Notes under the pieces: model-generated | Databases searched by the model: none | What the model was told of the DNA's origin: nothing | The model's input: only the letters and a program-made list of their open reading frames with translations | Translations under genes and position numbers: made by a program | In this document: piece after piece, positions 1 to 7,778 of the stretch | How the letters are laid out: every line of letters starts with the position of its first letter | Position numbering within the stretch: the first letter of the stretch is position 1 | From: JAQBZY01 sp038117205 | GTDB lineage: Bacteria; Pseudomonadota; Alphaproteobacteria; Rhodospirillales; Casp-alpha2 | Reading direction: 5' to 3' | NCBI GenBank assembly: GCA_038117205.1 | Contig: JAYOFL010000001.1 | Coordinates: 1-64,000, forward strand | Length of the DNA stretch: 64,000 bases

Positions 1-105
1 AGCCTCGTCGTCGGCTCCAAGGCGTTGTCCGAGCTGGGGACTGCCCTGATCGGCTGGTGCCCGGCTTACCTGCCGTTCGGCATCAAGACCTGCAAGACCG
101 ACTGA
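1..105 (+). CDS. C-terminal end of a DUF2892 (YgaP-like) inner-membrane protein, partial
   Basis: The first 34 codons of the window are open in frame 1 and end at TGA 103-105. The peptide contains a hydrophobic stretch followed by LIGWCPAYLPFGIKTC. This resembles the end of DUF2892/YgaP membrane proteins, which close with a G-x-CP-x-Y-x(2-3)-x-GI-x-TC pattern. The start lies outside the window, so length and upstream domains (for example a rhodanese) are unknown. It converges on the midA-like gene with 32 bases between the stops. The family call rests on a short motif only. Confidence 0.5.
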   Translation, partial: SLVVGSKALSELGTALIGWCPAYLPFGIKTCKTD

Positions 106-137
106 ACCTCTGACAGTTTCCCTGGCAGCGCCGGTGC

Positions 138-1229
138 CTAGGCCCAGCTTACGGTTTCGAAACCGGGCGGGGCCGGGGCATCCGGATGTGTCAGGGCAAC
201 CGCCTGGAACAGCCGCCCCATGGCATCGGCGTCGACCAGACGCCGGCGCGCGGTCGCGATATGTTCGGCCTGTGTCCTGTCAGCGCCCACCAGCAGGTGC
301 GCAGCCCTGGCGGCGATGCCGAGCCGTTCCAGCAGATCCCCCTGCCCCATTGGTCCCCAGACCCGGGCACCGGCCGCTTCGGCGGCATCCCCGAACGCCT
401 TGAAATCGACATGCGCGGTCAGGTCCTGTTGTCCGGGATCGGACAGCGGATCGGCGAAGGCATGGCCCCGCACCGCCTGCAGGGTTTCCCCCGGGCCCGG
501 TATGTCATGGCCGTAATCGATCAGCAGCGCCGCGCCGCCCGAAGCGCTCAACCGCTGCGCCAGGTGCGCGGCGACATCCAGAACCGCCGGGGCAAATTCG
601 AAGATGCTGCCGTCGGGTGTATCGCCGAGCGGGGACGGCACCGGGGCAACGTCGGCCTTTTCGCCGATGACGAAGGCGAACCCAAACTCCGCCAGGCCGA
701 CCCGGCGTTCATGCCAGACGCCGCCATGGCGGATCAGTTGCCGCACCGGCAGCGCATCGAGAAATTCATTGGCAAGTACGATCGTCGGTCCCGCCGGCAC
801 CTCATCGAGATGATCGTGCCAGGTCACGGAGGGCTGAACGTTCGCCAGCGCCGTCTGCTGCGCCCGGCGCAGCACCGGGCTGGTTTCGACCATGTGCACC
901 CGCGCCGCATCGGCGAAGCCCGGCACCTTCGCCGTGGCCCTGAGTGCATCGGCCATCAGAGTGCCGCGTCCGGGACCGAGTTCGATCAGGTTGAAACGGG
1001 AAGGACTGCCCATCTGCTGCCAGACCACTGCCGCCCACAGCCCCAGCAGTTCGCCGAACATCTGCGAGATTTCCGGCGCCGTGGTGAAATCGCCGGCGCG
1101 GCCCAGCGGGTCGCGGGTCATGTAATAGCCGTGCTCGGGATCGGCGAGGCAGGTCTGCATCCAGTCTGCGACCGTCAGCGGGCCGTCGGCCTGGATGCGC
1201 GCCTTCAGGCTTGCCGCGAGCGGCGACAT
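138..1229 (-). CDS. SAM-dependent methyltransferase, MidA/NDUFAF7 family
   Basis: A 363-residue protein of the COG1565 family, whose mitochondrial member NDUFAF7 methylates an arginine of a complex I subunit; the bacterial substrate is not established. The SAM-binding glycine motif ELGPGRG lies about a quarter of the way in, and the family pattern EHGYYMTRDPLGRAGDFTTAPE precedes it in two adjoining parts. The downstream ANEFLDALPVRQ segment is also typical. An ATG 11 codons further upstream (1262) is possible, but ATG 1229 sits one base after the lgt stop codon, which suggests coupling to lgt and is preferred. lgt followed by this gene is a common alphaproteobacterial order. Confidence 0.85.
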   Translation of the reverse strand: MSPLAASLKARIQADGPLTVADWMQTCLADPEHGYYMTRDPLGRAGDFTTAPEISQMFGELLGLWAAVVWQQMGSPSRFNLIELGPGRGTLMADALRATAKVPGFADAARVHMVETSPVLRRAQQTALANVQPSVTWHDHLDEVPAGPTIVLANEFLDALPVRQLIRHGGVWHERRVGLAEFGFAFVIGEKADVAPVPSPLGDTPDGSIFEFAPAVLDVAAHLAQRLSASGGAALLIDYGHDIPGPGETLQAVRGHAFADPLSDPGQQDLTAHVDFKAFGDAAEAAGARVWGPMGQGDLLERLGIAARAAHLLVGADRTQAEHIATARRRLVDADAMGRLFQAVALTHPDAPAPPGFETVSWA

Positions 1230-1230
1230 G

Positions 1231-2031
1231 TCACAACGGGCCTCGGCGCCGCGCCCGGACAATGAAAAAGATGCCGGCGCAGATCATCGGCACCGACAGC
1301 CACTGTCCCCAGGTGGTGCCGAAGCTGAGAAAGCCGATATAGGCATCCGGCTCGCGAAATATCTCGCCGATGCTGCGCGCGATACCGTAGCCGGCGATGA
1401 AGGTGCCCATCAGCAGGCCCGGTCGGCGGCGCACGGATTCGTTCCGCGACAACACGAACATCACCGTGAACAGGACCAGCCCCTCGAACGCCGCTTCATA
1501 GAGCTGACTGGGATGGCGCGGGAAAGGCCCGCCGGTCGGAAACACCATGGCCCACGGCACGTCCGCCGGACGGCCCCACAGCTCGCCGTTGATGAAGTTG
1601 GCGATGCGCCCGAAAAACAGCCCGATCGGCGCCGCGCAGCCCAGCATGTCGCCGAAGCGGAGCGCATCGATGCCGCGCCGTCGGGTAAAGATCAGCCCGG
1701 CGATGACGACGCCTAGGAATCCGCCGTGGAACGACATGCCGCCTTCCCAGACGGCGATGATCTTGGCCGGGTTCGCGAGGTAGTAACCGGGCGCGTAGAA
1801 CAGCACCTGGCCGAGCCGGCCGCCGAGCACGACGGCAAGCGTCGCCCAGGTCAGAAAGTCGTCGACCGCCGCGCCGTCGCAGACCTTCGGCGCTTTCGCC
1901 GCGAGCCGCTTGATATAGAGCCAACCGAGCACCAGGCCGGCGATGTAGGCGAGCGAGTACCAGCGCACCGCGAAGACGCCGATTTTGAAGATGACCGGGT
2001 CGACGTTCGGAAAGGCGATGGCGAACGTCAT
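1231..2031 (-). CDS. lgt: Prolipoprotein diacylglyceryl transferase
   Basis: Inner-membrane enzyme that moves diacylglycerol from phosphatidylglycerol to the lipobox cysteine of prolipoproteins, the first step of lipoprotein maturation. The protein has 266 residues, normal for Lgt, and several hydrophobic segments. Signature blocks are visible: MSFHGGFLG with the conserved His-Gly-Gly, GRIANFINGELWGRP (the Lgt signature), and RHPSQLYEA near the C-terminal third. It starts six bases after the hldD stop and is followed by the midA-like gene, so the three probably form one transcript. Confidence 0.96.
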   Translation of the reverse strand: MTFAIAFPNVDPVIFKIGVFAVRWYSLAYIAGLVLGWLYIKRLAAKAPKVCDGAAVDDFLTWATLAVVLGGRLGQVLFYAPGYYLANPAKIIAVWEGGMSFHGGFLGVVIAGLIFTRRRGIDALRFGDMLGCAAPIGLFFGRIANFINGELWGRPADVPWAMVFPTGGPFPRHPSQLYEAAFEGLVLFTVMFVLSRNESVRRRPGLLMGTFIAGYGIARSIGEIFREPDAYIGFLSFGTTWGQWLSVPMICAGIFFIVRARRRGPL

Positions 2032-2037
2032 CGCGGC

Positions 2038-3024
2038 TCAGCGGTACGGATCGCCGGACGCCAGATAGCCGCGGACGTAGCGGCCGACGCCGTCCTCCAG
2101 CGTCGTGAACTGTCCGTCGTAGCCGGCGGCGCGGAGCCGCTGCATGCGGGCTTCCGTGAAGTACTGGTACTTGTCGCGGATGTCTTCCGGCGTCGGCACG
2201 TATTCGACCTTGAAGGGCTCGCCGACCGCCTCGTAGACGGCGCGCGCCAGATCGACGAAGGACCGCGCCTTGCCGGTGCCCATGTTGAAGATGCCGCTGA
2301 CGGCGCGGTTCTGCAGCAGCCACAGAACCACGTCGACGCAATCGTCGACGGAGACGAAATCGCGGAGCTGGCCGCCGTCCTCGTAGTCCGGGTGGTGCGA
2401 CTGGAACAGGCGGCAGGTGTCGCCGGCGGCGGCCACCGGCGCGATCTGCGCGACCACGCTCTGCATGCGGCCCTTGTGGTATTCGTTGGGCCCGTAGACG
2501 TTGAAGAAACGGAGCCCGACCCATTGCGGCGGCGCCGGCTCGTCGGCCTTGAGGGTCGCCGCGACCCAACGGTCGAACGCGACCTTGGACCAGCCGTAGG
2601 CGTTGAGCGGCCGCAGCGTCGCCAGCGCGGCGGGCGAGGCGTCGTCGTCGAACCCTTCCGTGCCGTCGCCGTAGGTGGCGGCCGAGGACGCATAGATGAA
2701 CGGCTTGTCGTGCCGGGCGCACCATTCCCAGAGATCGCGGCTCAAGCGGAAGTTGGTCTCGACGATCAGATCCGCGTCGGTTTCGGTGGTCGCCGAGATG
2801 GCGCCCATGTGAACGATGCCGTCGATCCGGTTGACGTTGGCGGCGAGAAATCCGGCAAGCGCGTCCGGATGCACGATGTCGGCCAGCGTCCGGCCGGCGA
2901 CGTTCCGCCATTTGTCGCCGGCGCGCAGCCGATCGCTGATGGCGATCCGGCCGAGGCCGTGCCGCTCGATGCCCCAGGCGATATTGGAGCCGATGAACCC
3001 GGCGCCGCCGGTGATGAGATACAT
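2038..3024 (-). CDS. hldD: ADP-L-glycero-D-manno-heptose 6-epimerase
   Basis: Short-chain dehydrogenase-type epimerase that makes the heptose precursor of the lipopolysaccharide inner core. The 328-residue protein begins with the NAD(P)-binding loop ITGGAGFIGSN. It carries HMGAIS-TTETD, the SSAATYGDG block with the catalytic Ser, and NAYGWSK containing the Tyr-x3-Lys pair. The KWRN motif after the first strand is typical of HldD. The start is supported by GAGGAG ten bases upstream of the ATG. It heads the hldD-lgt-midA cluster. Other heptose-pathway genes are not in the window. Confidence 0.93.
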   Translation of the reverse strand: MYLITGGAGFIGSNIAWGIERHGLGRIAISDRLRAGDKWRNVAGRTLADIVHPDALAGFLAANVNRIDGIVHMGAISATTETDADLIVETNFRLSRDLWEWCARHDKPFIYASSAATYGDGTEGFDDDASPAALATLRPLNAYGWSKVAFDRWVAATLKADEPAPPQWVGLRFFNVYGPNEYHKGRMQSVVAQIAPVAAAGDTCRLFQSHHPDYEDGGQLRDFVSVDDCVDVVLWLLQNRAVSGIFNMGTGKARSFVDLARAVYEAVGEPFKVEYVPTPEDIRDKYQYFTEARMQRLRAAGYDGQFTTLEDGVGRYVRGYLASGDPYR

Positions 3025-3170
3025 GCGTTGGCGCTCCTCAGTGCCGCCCCCGCGCCCTTATAGGCCGAGCCCTCGCCCGACCGCAAGCCAAGCGGGGGTT
3101 TCCGGGCGCCGCGCTTGCGGCAACGGGCCGCGGGGGCCATATTTGCCGCATCGGACGGAAAGGAGCCGCC

Positions 3171-3488
3171 ATGCAGACGTCAAACCGCATCCTCGACGAT
3201 CTGGCCCGAGTCGCCAACGGCGCCGTCTCGACGCTGACCGGCATGAAGGACGAGATCGACGGTCTGGTCCGCCAGCGGATGGAGCGCGTTCTCGCCGGCG
3301 CCGATCTGGTGCCGCGCGAAGAGTTCGAGGCCGTCAAGGCCGTCGCCGCCAAGGCGCGGAGCGAACAAGAAAAGCTGGAAGCCCGCGTCGCCCAGTTGGA
3401 GGCGCAGATCGCCCGGCTGACCAAGCCCGCGACGCGTGTCCGCGCCAAGCCGGCCCAGCCGGCGAAGCCGCGCGCGAAGAAGGGCTAA
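3171..3488 (+). CDS. ubiK: UbiK-type ubiquinone biosynthesis accessory factor (BMFP/DUF526)
   Basis: Small 105-residue protein of the DUF526/BMFP family. In enterobacteria, UbiK binds UbiJ and assists the aerobic ubiquinone-modifying complex. The N-terminal QTSNRILDDLARVANGA segment and the central VPREEFEAVKAVAAKARSE block are the family hallmarks. The C-terminal third is a predicted coiled coil rich in Glu and Leu, ending in a Lys/Ala/Pro-rich basic tail. GGAAAGGAG precedes the ATG. It is monocistronic and runs towards lysK, with a REP-like element between them. Confidence 0.88.
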   Translation: MQTSNRILDDLARVANGAVSTLTGMKDEIDGLVRQRMERVLAGADLVPREEFEAVKAVAAKARSEQEKLEARVAQLEAQIARLTKPATRVRAKPAQPAKPRAKKG

Positions 3489-3500
3489 ACCCTAAGCACT

Positions 3501-3580
3501 GGACCCCGGGACAAGCCCGGGGTGACGAATTCTATACATGCCGTCATTCCGGACGGCGCGAAGCGGCGTTCCGGAATCCA
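3501..3580. repeat. REP-like palindromic pair between ubiK and lysK
   Basis: Two palindromic modules lie between convergent genes. Module A has CCCCGGG (3504-3510) and CCCGGGG (3516-3522) around ACAAG. Module B has ATTCCGGA (3546-3553) and TCCGGAAT (3570-3577) around a GC-rich imperfect hairpin. Both modules are bounded by related ends: CACTGGA and TGACG in A, and the reverse complements CGTCA and TCCACTG in B. They are therefore arranged head to head. Related modules recur at 26195-26303 and 44411-44488. They may act as a bidirectional terminator or as non-autonomous REP elements. Confidence 0.7.
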
Positions 3581-3599
3581 CTGCACGATAAGTTGAACC

Positions 3600-5183
3600 T
3601 TAAGCCGCCAGGTCTTCGCCCTTGATGGCGCGGTCGATCAGCGCCAGCGTCTCGTCCTTGCCGTAGAGCGCGATGAAGGAGCCCATGCGCGGGCCCTGGC
3701 TCTGGCCGAGCAGGATTTCGTAGAGCGCCTTGAACCAGTCCTTGAGATCGGGAAACGCATCGCGCTTGCCGACCGCGTAGACCTCGTTCTGCAACGCTTC
3801 CGCGTCCGCATCGGCCGGCAGTGCGCGCAACCGCTCGGCAAGGTCGACCAGCGCCTGGCGCTCGTCCTCGGTCGCCTTGCGGTACGACTTCGCCGGCTTC
3901 ACGAATTCCCGATAGTAGGTGATGGCGTAGCCGACCAGGCTGTCCAGGATCGGCGCCGTTTCCGGATTGGCGTCCGGGCGGTAGCGCGAGATGAAGTGCC
4001 AGAGCACCGACTTTTCCTCGCTGTGACAGACGCTGGCGAGGTTCAAGAGAATCCCGAAGCTGAGATGCGCGTCCTCCGCCGGCGGCTGGCCGCAGTGGAT
4101 GTGCCAGACCGGATTGTCGATCTGCTGCTTCGCTTCCTGCACCGGGAAGCCCTCGAGGCTCCGGAGGTATTCGTCCACCTGGCGCGGGATGACGTCGAAG
4201 TAGAGCCGCTTCGCCGTCTTCGGCTTCTGATACATGAAATAGGCGAGGCTTTCCGGCGGGGCGTAGCGGAGCCATTCCTCGACGCTGAGGCCGTTGCCGC
4301 GCGACTTGGAAATCTTCTCGCCCTTCTCGTCGAGGAACAGCTCGTAGGAGAATCCCGCCGGCGGCTTGCCGCCGAGGATGCGGCAAATCTTGGACGACAG
4401 CGTCACGCTGTCGATCAGGTCCTTGCCGGACATCTCGTAGTCGACGCCGAGCGCGTACCAACGCATGGCCCAGTCGGCCTTCCATTGCAGCTTGCAGCGT
4501 CCTCCGGTGACGGGCGTCTCGACCTTGGAGCCGTCCTCGTCGGCGTAGACGATGGTGCCGGCGGCGACGTCGCGCTCCAGCACCGGCACCTGCAAGACGC
4601 GGCCGGTCTTCCGGCAGACCGGCAGGAACGGGCTGTAGGTGCGGCGGCGCTCCTCGCCGAGCGTCGGCAGGATGACGTTGATGACGGCGTCGTAGCATTC
4701 GAGGACGCGGAGCAGCGCCTTGTCGAAGCGGCCGGACGTATAGCACTCGGTCGCGCTCTGGAATTCGTACTCGAAGCCGAAGGTATCGAGGAAGGAGCGG
4801 AGCCGGGCGTTGTTGTGGTGCCCGAAGCTTTCGTGCGTGCCGAACGGATCCGGGATCGACGTCAGCGGCTTGCCGAGGTGCTCGGCGATCATTTCCTTGT
4901 TCGGCACGTTGTCCGGCACCTTGCGGAGCCCGTCCATGTCGTCCGAGAACGCGAACAGCTTCGTCGGCACGGCGGAAATCTGCTGGAAGGCGTTCCGCAC
5001 CCAGGACGTGCGGGCGACCTCGCCGAAGGTGCCGATGTGCGGCAGACCGGATGGGCCATAGCCGGTCTCGAACAGCACGCAACCCTTGTCGGGCGCGCCG
5101 TCGCCGATCCGTTTAGCGATCTCGCGGGCTTCCACGAAGGGCCAAGCGTTCGAGTGATGGGCATGCTGGTGCGCGTCGGACAT
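3600..5183 (-). CDS. lysK: Lysyl-tRNA synthetase, class I
   Basis: Charges tRNA-Lys using a Rossmann-type class I catalytic domain, the form found in archaea and many alphaproteobacteria in place of class II LysS. The HIGH-like signature appears as PHIGTFGEVARTSW near the N-terminus and the KMSKS loop as GEKISKSRGNG in the middle. DDMDGLRKVPDN lies between them. The C-terminal half is helical, as expected for anticodon binding. ATG 5183 gives 527 residues and has GGAAAAG about seven bases upstream. An in-frame ATG at 5219 would add 12 residues. Confidence 0.95.
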   Translation of the reverse strand: MSDAHQHAHHSNAWPFVEAREIAKRIGDGAPDKGCVLFETGYGPSGLPHIGTFGEVARTSWVRNAFQQISAVPTKLFAFSDDMDGLRKVPDNVPNKEMIAEHLGKPLTSIPDPFGTHESFGHHNNARLRSFLDTFGFEYEFQSATECYTSGRFDKALLRVLECYDAVINVILPTLGEERRRTYSPFLPVCRKTGRVLQVPVLERDVAAGTIVYADEDGSKVETPVTGGRCKLQWKADWAMRWYALGVDYEMSGKDLIDSVTLSSKICRILGGKPPAGFSYELFLDEKGEKISKSRGNGLSVEEWLRYAPPESLAYFMYQKPKTAKRLYFDVIPRQVDEYLRSLEGFPVQEAKQQIDNPVWHIHCGQPPAEDAHLSFGILLNLASVCHSEEKSVLWHFISRYRPDANPETAPILDSLVGYAITYYREFVKPAKSYRKATEDERQALVDLAERLRALPADADAEALQNEVYAVGKRDAFPDLKDWFKALYEILLGQSQGPRMGSFIALYGKDETLALIDRAIKGEDLAA

Positions 5184-5329
5184 GTGGGCTTTTCCGGTTT
5201 CTGTCGCGGGCCGGGACACTAAGCGCCGGAGGGCCGAGAATCAAGAGACGGGGCCAAGTTCTGCCTTGCAGGTCGGAGCCTATCTTGATTGCATGGCGGC
5301 TTGAATTTTTCTGGAAGGAAACTCCGCGA

Positions 5330-5677
5330 ATGAGCATCAAACGGCACGAACAGGGCGAAATCCTGAGCACGGTGGTCGAATACAACGGCGTCGTCTACCT
5401 CTGCGGCATGGTTTCGGACGATCTCGAGCTCGATATCAAGTGCCAGACCGCCGATTGTCTGCGCCAGATCGACGAGGCGCTCGCCATGGCCGGCACCGAC
5501 AAGTCGAAGATCCTGACCGCCACCGTCTACATCACCGACATGAGCCAGAAGCCGAAGATGAACGAGGCCTGGAAGGCGTGGCTCGGCGACGGCGGGCGGC
5601 CGACCCGTGCTTGCGTGCAGGTGACGCTGGCATCACCGAAGGAACTGGTGGAAATCGTCGTCAGCGCCGCCAAGTAA
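5330..5677 (+). CDS. RidA/YjgF family protein
   Basis: A 115-residue member of the RidA superfamily. Founding members hydrolyse reactive enamine/imine intermediates released by PLP enzymes. The PTRACVQV segment near residue 90 carries the conserved Arg that binds the substrate carboxylate, and the C-terminal ELVEIVVSAA strand is typical. ATG 5330 is preferred over the in-frame 5285 because GGAAGGA lies about ten bases upstream. It probably shares a transcript with the DMT exporter 18 bases downstream. Which RidA subgroup it belongs to, and so its real substrate, is uncertain. Confidence 0.87.
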   Translation: MSIKRHEQGEILSTVVEYNGVVYLCGMVSDDLELDIKCQTADCLRQIDEALAMAGTDKSKILTATVYITDMSQKPKMNEAWKAWLGDGGRPTRACVQVTLASPKELVEIVVSAAK

Positions 5678-5695
5678 GGCGGCGGGGCGACGCCC

Positions 5696-6610
5696 GTGGA
5701 CACGGACGGGAGCGGCGCATCCAGAACCGGCAGCGCGGTCCGCGGCATCATGTACATGCTGGCGGCGACGCTGATCGCGTCCTGCATGAATTCCGCCGCC
5801 CGTCACGTGTCGCAGACGGTTCATCCGTTCGAAGTCGTCTTCTTCCGCAACCTCTTCGCCTTCCTGTTCGTCCTGCCGATGCTCTGGCGGTTCGGCTTCG
5901 GCGCGCTGCGCACCAAGCGGATCGGCGGCCACATCGGACGGGCGTCGCTCAACGTCGTCAACATGCTGGTGTGGTTCACGGCGGTTTCCATCGCGCCGCT
6001 GTCGGAAGTCGTGGCGCTCGGCTTTACGGCGCCGATCTTCGCGACGCTGCTGAGCATGCTGGTCTTCCGGGAGATCGTCGGGTTCCGGCGCTGGACGGCG
6101 ATCCTGGTCGGGTTCGCCGGCACCCTGATCATCCTGCAGCCGGGCTTCGACACGGTGCAACTGGGCCAGGGCCTGACGCTGGCCGCGGCAGTCATGTGGG
6201 CCGGCTGTCTGTTGATCATCAAGTCGCTCAGCCGCACCGAATCCAGCATCACCATCGTCGCCTACATGTCGATCCTGATGACGCCGCTGTCACTGTTTCC
6301 GGCGTTGTTCGTCTGGCAATGGCCGACGCTCACCGAGTTCGCCTGGCTGGCCCTCATCGGCGCCTGCGGCGGCGGTGCGCAGTTCCTGCTCGCCCAGTCC
6401 TTCCACGAGGCCGATATCAGCGTCGTCATGCCGTTCGATTTCATGAAGCTGGTATGGATCGGCCTGATCGCCTACGTGGCCTTCGGCGAGATCCCGTCCG
6501 CGACGACGTGGATCGGCGGTGCCGTCATTTTCGCGAGCGGCGCCTATATCGCCAGGCGCGAGACCGTGCGCGCCAAGATGGGCCGAAACAGCGGTCAGCC
6601 GGCCCCGTAA
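5696..6610 (+). CDS. DMT-superfamily transporter with two EamA domains
   Basis: A 304-residue integral membrane protein with about ten hydrophobic segments in two EamA repeats, the drug/metabolite exporter fold. FFRNLFAF after the first helices and SEVVALGFTAPIFATL in the first repeat are typical. The start is GTG 5696, preceded by AAGGCGGCGGGG. The protein is strikingly similar to the truncated exporter at 63274 (shared E-V-x-ALGF-x-AP-F and RRWTA-LVG blocks). The substrate is unknown; export of a metabolite, amino acid or nucleoside is possible. It converges on csaA. Confidence 0.85.
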   Translation: MDTDGSGASRTGSAVRGIMYMLAATLIASCMNSAARHVSQTVHPFEVVFFRNLFAFLFVLPMLWRFGFGALRTKRIGGHIGRASLNVVNMLVWFTAVSIAPLSEVVALGFTAPIFATLLSMLVFREIVGFRRWTAILVGFAGTLIILQPGFDTVQLGQGLTLAAAVMWAGCLLIIKSLSRTESSITIVAYMSILMTPLSLFPALFVWQWPTLTEFAWLALIGACGGGAQFLLAQSFHEADISVVMPFDFMKLVWIGLIAYVAFGEIPSATTWIGGAVIFASGAYIARRETVRAKMGRNSGQPAP

Positions 6611-6620
6611 CCGCCGGCTC

Positions 6621-6956
6621 TCAGAACATGCGCCCGCCGTTAGGCACGTCGAGGTCCGGTTTCAGCATCACCACCTCGCCGTCGGCGTCCGGCACGCCCA
6701 GCACCAGCACTTCCGACATGAACTTGCCGATCTGCCTGGGCGGAAAATTGACGACGCCGATCACCTTGCGGCCGGGCAGCGTCGCCGGGTCGTAATGCTT
6801 GGTGATCTGCGCCGAGGTCTTGCGCTCGCCGATCTCGGGTCCGAAGTCGACCCACATCTTGATGGCTGGCTTCCGCGCTTCCGGAAACGGCTCCGCCTTG
6901 ACGATGGTGCCGACGCGGATATCGACCTTCAGAAAATCGTCGAACGTGATGGACAT
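6621..6956 (-). CDS. csaA: CsaA-like tRNA-binding protein
   Basis: A 111-residue OB-fold protein of the tRNA-binding (EMAP-II/Trbp111) family. Bacterial CsaA binds tRNA and has been reported to show chaperone-like activity towards secretory proteins. Recognisable blocks are FLKVDIRVGTIVKAEPFPEARKP at the N-terminus (in two adjoining parts), SAQIT in the centre, and the C-terminal VNFPPRQIGKFMSEVLVLG. AGAGGAG sits ten bases before the ATG. The protein is full length for the family and appears monocistronic. Confidence 0.88.
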   Translation of the reverse strand: MSITFDDFLKVDIRVGTIVKAEPFPEARKPAIKMWVDFGPEIGERKTSAQITKHYDPATLPGRKVIGVVNFPPRQIGKFMSEVLVLGVPDADGEVVMLKPDLDVPNGGRMF

Positions 6957-7020
6957 GCCGGGGTCTCCTCTTCGCGCGGCGGCGATCGGGACCTCATACG
7001 GGGTTCCGGCGGATATTTCA

Positions 7021-7050
7021 AAGAAAAGGGCCGCCCTTTCGGGCGGCCCT
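7021..7050 (-). terminator. Rho-independent terminator downstream of the phasin gene
   Basis: GGGCCGCCC (7029-7037) pairs perfectly with GGGCGGCCC (7042-7050) around a four-base loop. On the minus strand the stem is followed by TTTTCTTT. It lies about 30 bases past the phasin stop, the strongest intrinsic terminator in the window. This fits a highly expressed single gene. Confidence 0.9.
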
Positions 7051-7081
7051 TCGGCTTCTTTCTGGGAGGAAAGAAAAAGCC

Positions 7082-7585
7082 TTACTTCTTCTTGGCGGCC
7101 TTGAGGACCGTCGACTTCACTTCGTCGAGGGCTTCGACGACGCGGGCGTTGATCGCGTCGCTGGCTTCCGTGTTCGACTTGGTGATGAGCTCGGCGAGCT
7201 CACGGGTGTTCTCGATCGACTTGCCGAAAGCGGCCTTCAGGAGGTCGGCCTGGGCGGCGGCGACGGCCTGCGGGGTCTCGACCTTCGAGAAGGACGAAAT
7301 GATCTTCGACACTTCCTCGAGGCCCTGCTGCAGGATCTCGGCCTGGCGCTTGGCGACGGCCTGGAAACCTTCGACCGCGACCTGGTTGGCGGCGTTGAAG
7401 GCGTCCATGTTCTTCTGATGCGCGGCGACGATGGCGTCCATGTCGACCTTCGGCATCTCGAACTGCTTCGTCATCTTCGCGATTTCCTCGGTGACCTTCT
7501 TCGGGTCGAAATCGGACATGAACTTAGCGTAGTCGGCGAAGTAGGGGTTGGCTTTCTCGGCCATCTTGAAAAATTCGGTGTACAT
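7082..7585 (-). CDS. Phasin (polyhydroxyalkanoate granule surface protein)
   Basis: A 167-residue, alanine- and lysine-rich helical protein ending in a run of lysines. Phasins coat polyhydroxyalkanoate granules and control their number and size. The amphipathic central segment (AVEGFQAVAKRQAEILQQGL) and the following long helices match the Phasin_2 family. GGAGAG precedes the ATG. The gene has its own promoter with two possible PhaR operators upstream and a strong terminator downstream, as expected for an abundant, PHA-responsive protein. No PHA synthase or phaR gene is in the window. Confidence 0.9.
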   Translation of the reverse strand: MYTEFFKMAEKANPYFADYAKFMSDFDPKKVTEEIAKMTKQFEMPKVDMDAIVAAHQKNMDAFNAANQVAVEGFQAVAKRQAEILQQGLEEVSKIISSFSKVETPQAVAAAQADLLKAAFGKSIENTRELAELITKSNTEASDAINARVVEALDEVKSTVLKAAKKK

Positions 7586-7665
7586 CGGTTCTCTCCGTTT
7601 CGTCAGGGATGCAGCGCATCCGGTTCATCTGGGGTGGTGCCTGGGGACCAACCCCGTGCCTATGC

Positions 7666-7735
7666 TGCACTGCACCATGGCCTCAATATGGGCGGTTTCC
7701 GGCCCCGGGTCAATGGTTTTTTTTGCGCTGCACAA
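7666..7735 (-). promoter_or_regulatory. Phasin promoter with two PhaR-like operator sites
   Basis: On the minus strand TTGACC (7713-7708) and CATATT (7690-7685) are separated by exactly 17 bases, a good sigma-70 promoter. Two copies of the pattern TGC-R-N-Y-GCA-S-M-A flank it: TGCGCTGCACAA at 7724-7735 and TGCACTGCACCA at 7666-7677, read on the plus strand. The first lies upstream of the -35. The second covers the expected start point. As I recall it, this pattern resembles operators proposed for the PHA-responsive repressor PhaR; binding here is an inference. Confidence 0.6.
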
Positions 7736-7778
7736 AATTTTTCTTCGGCAGGTGCGAGATAGATCCGTTCTAAACGGG

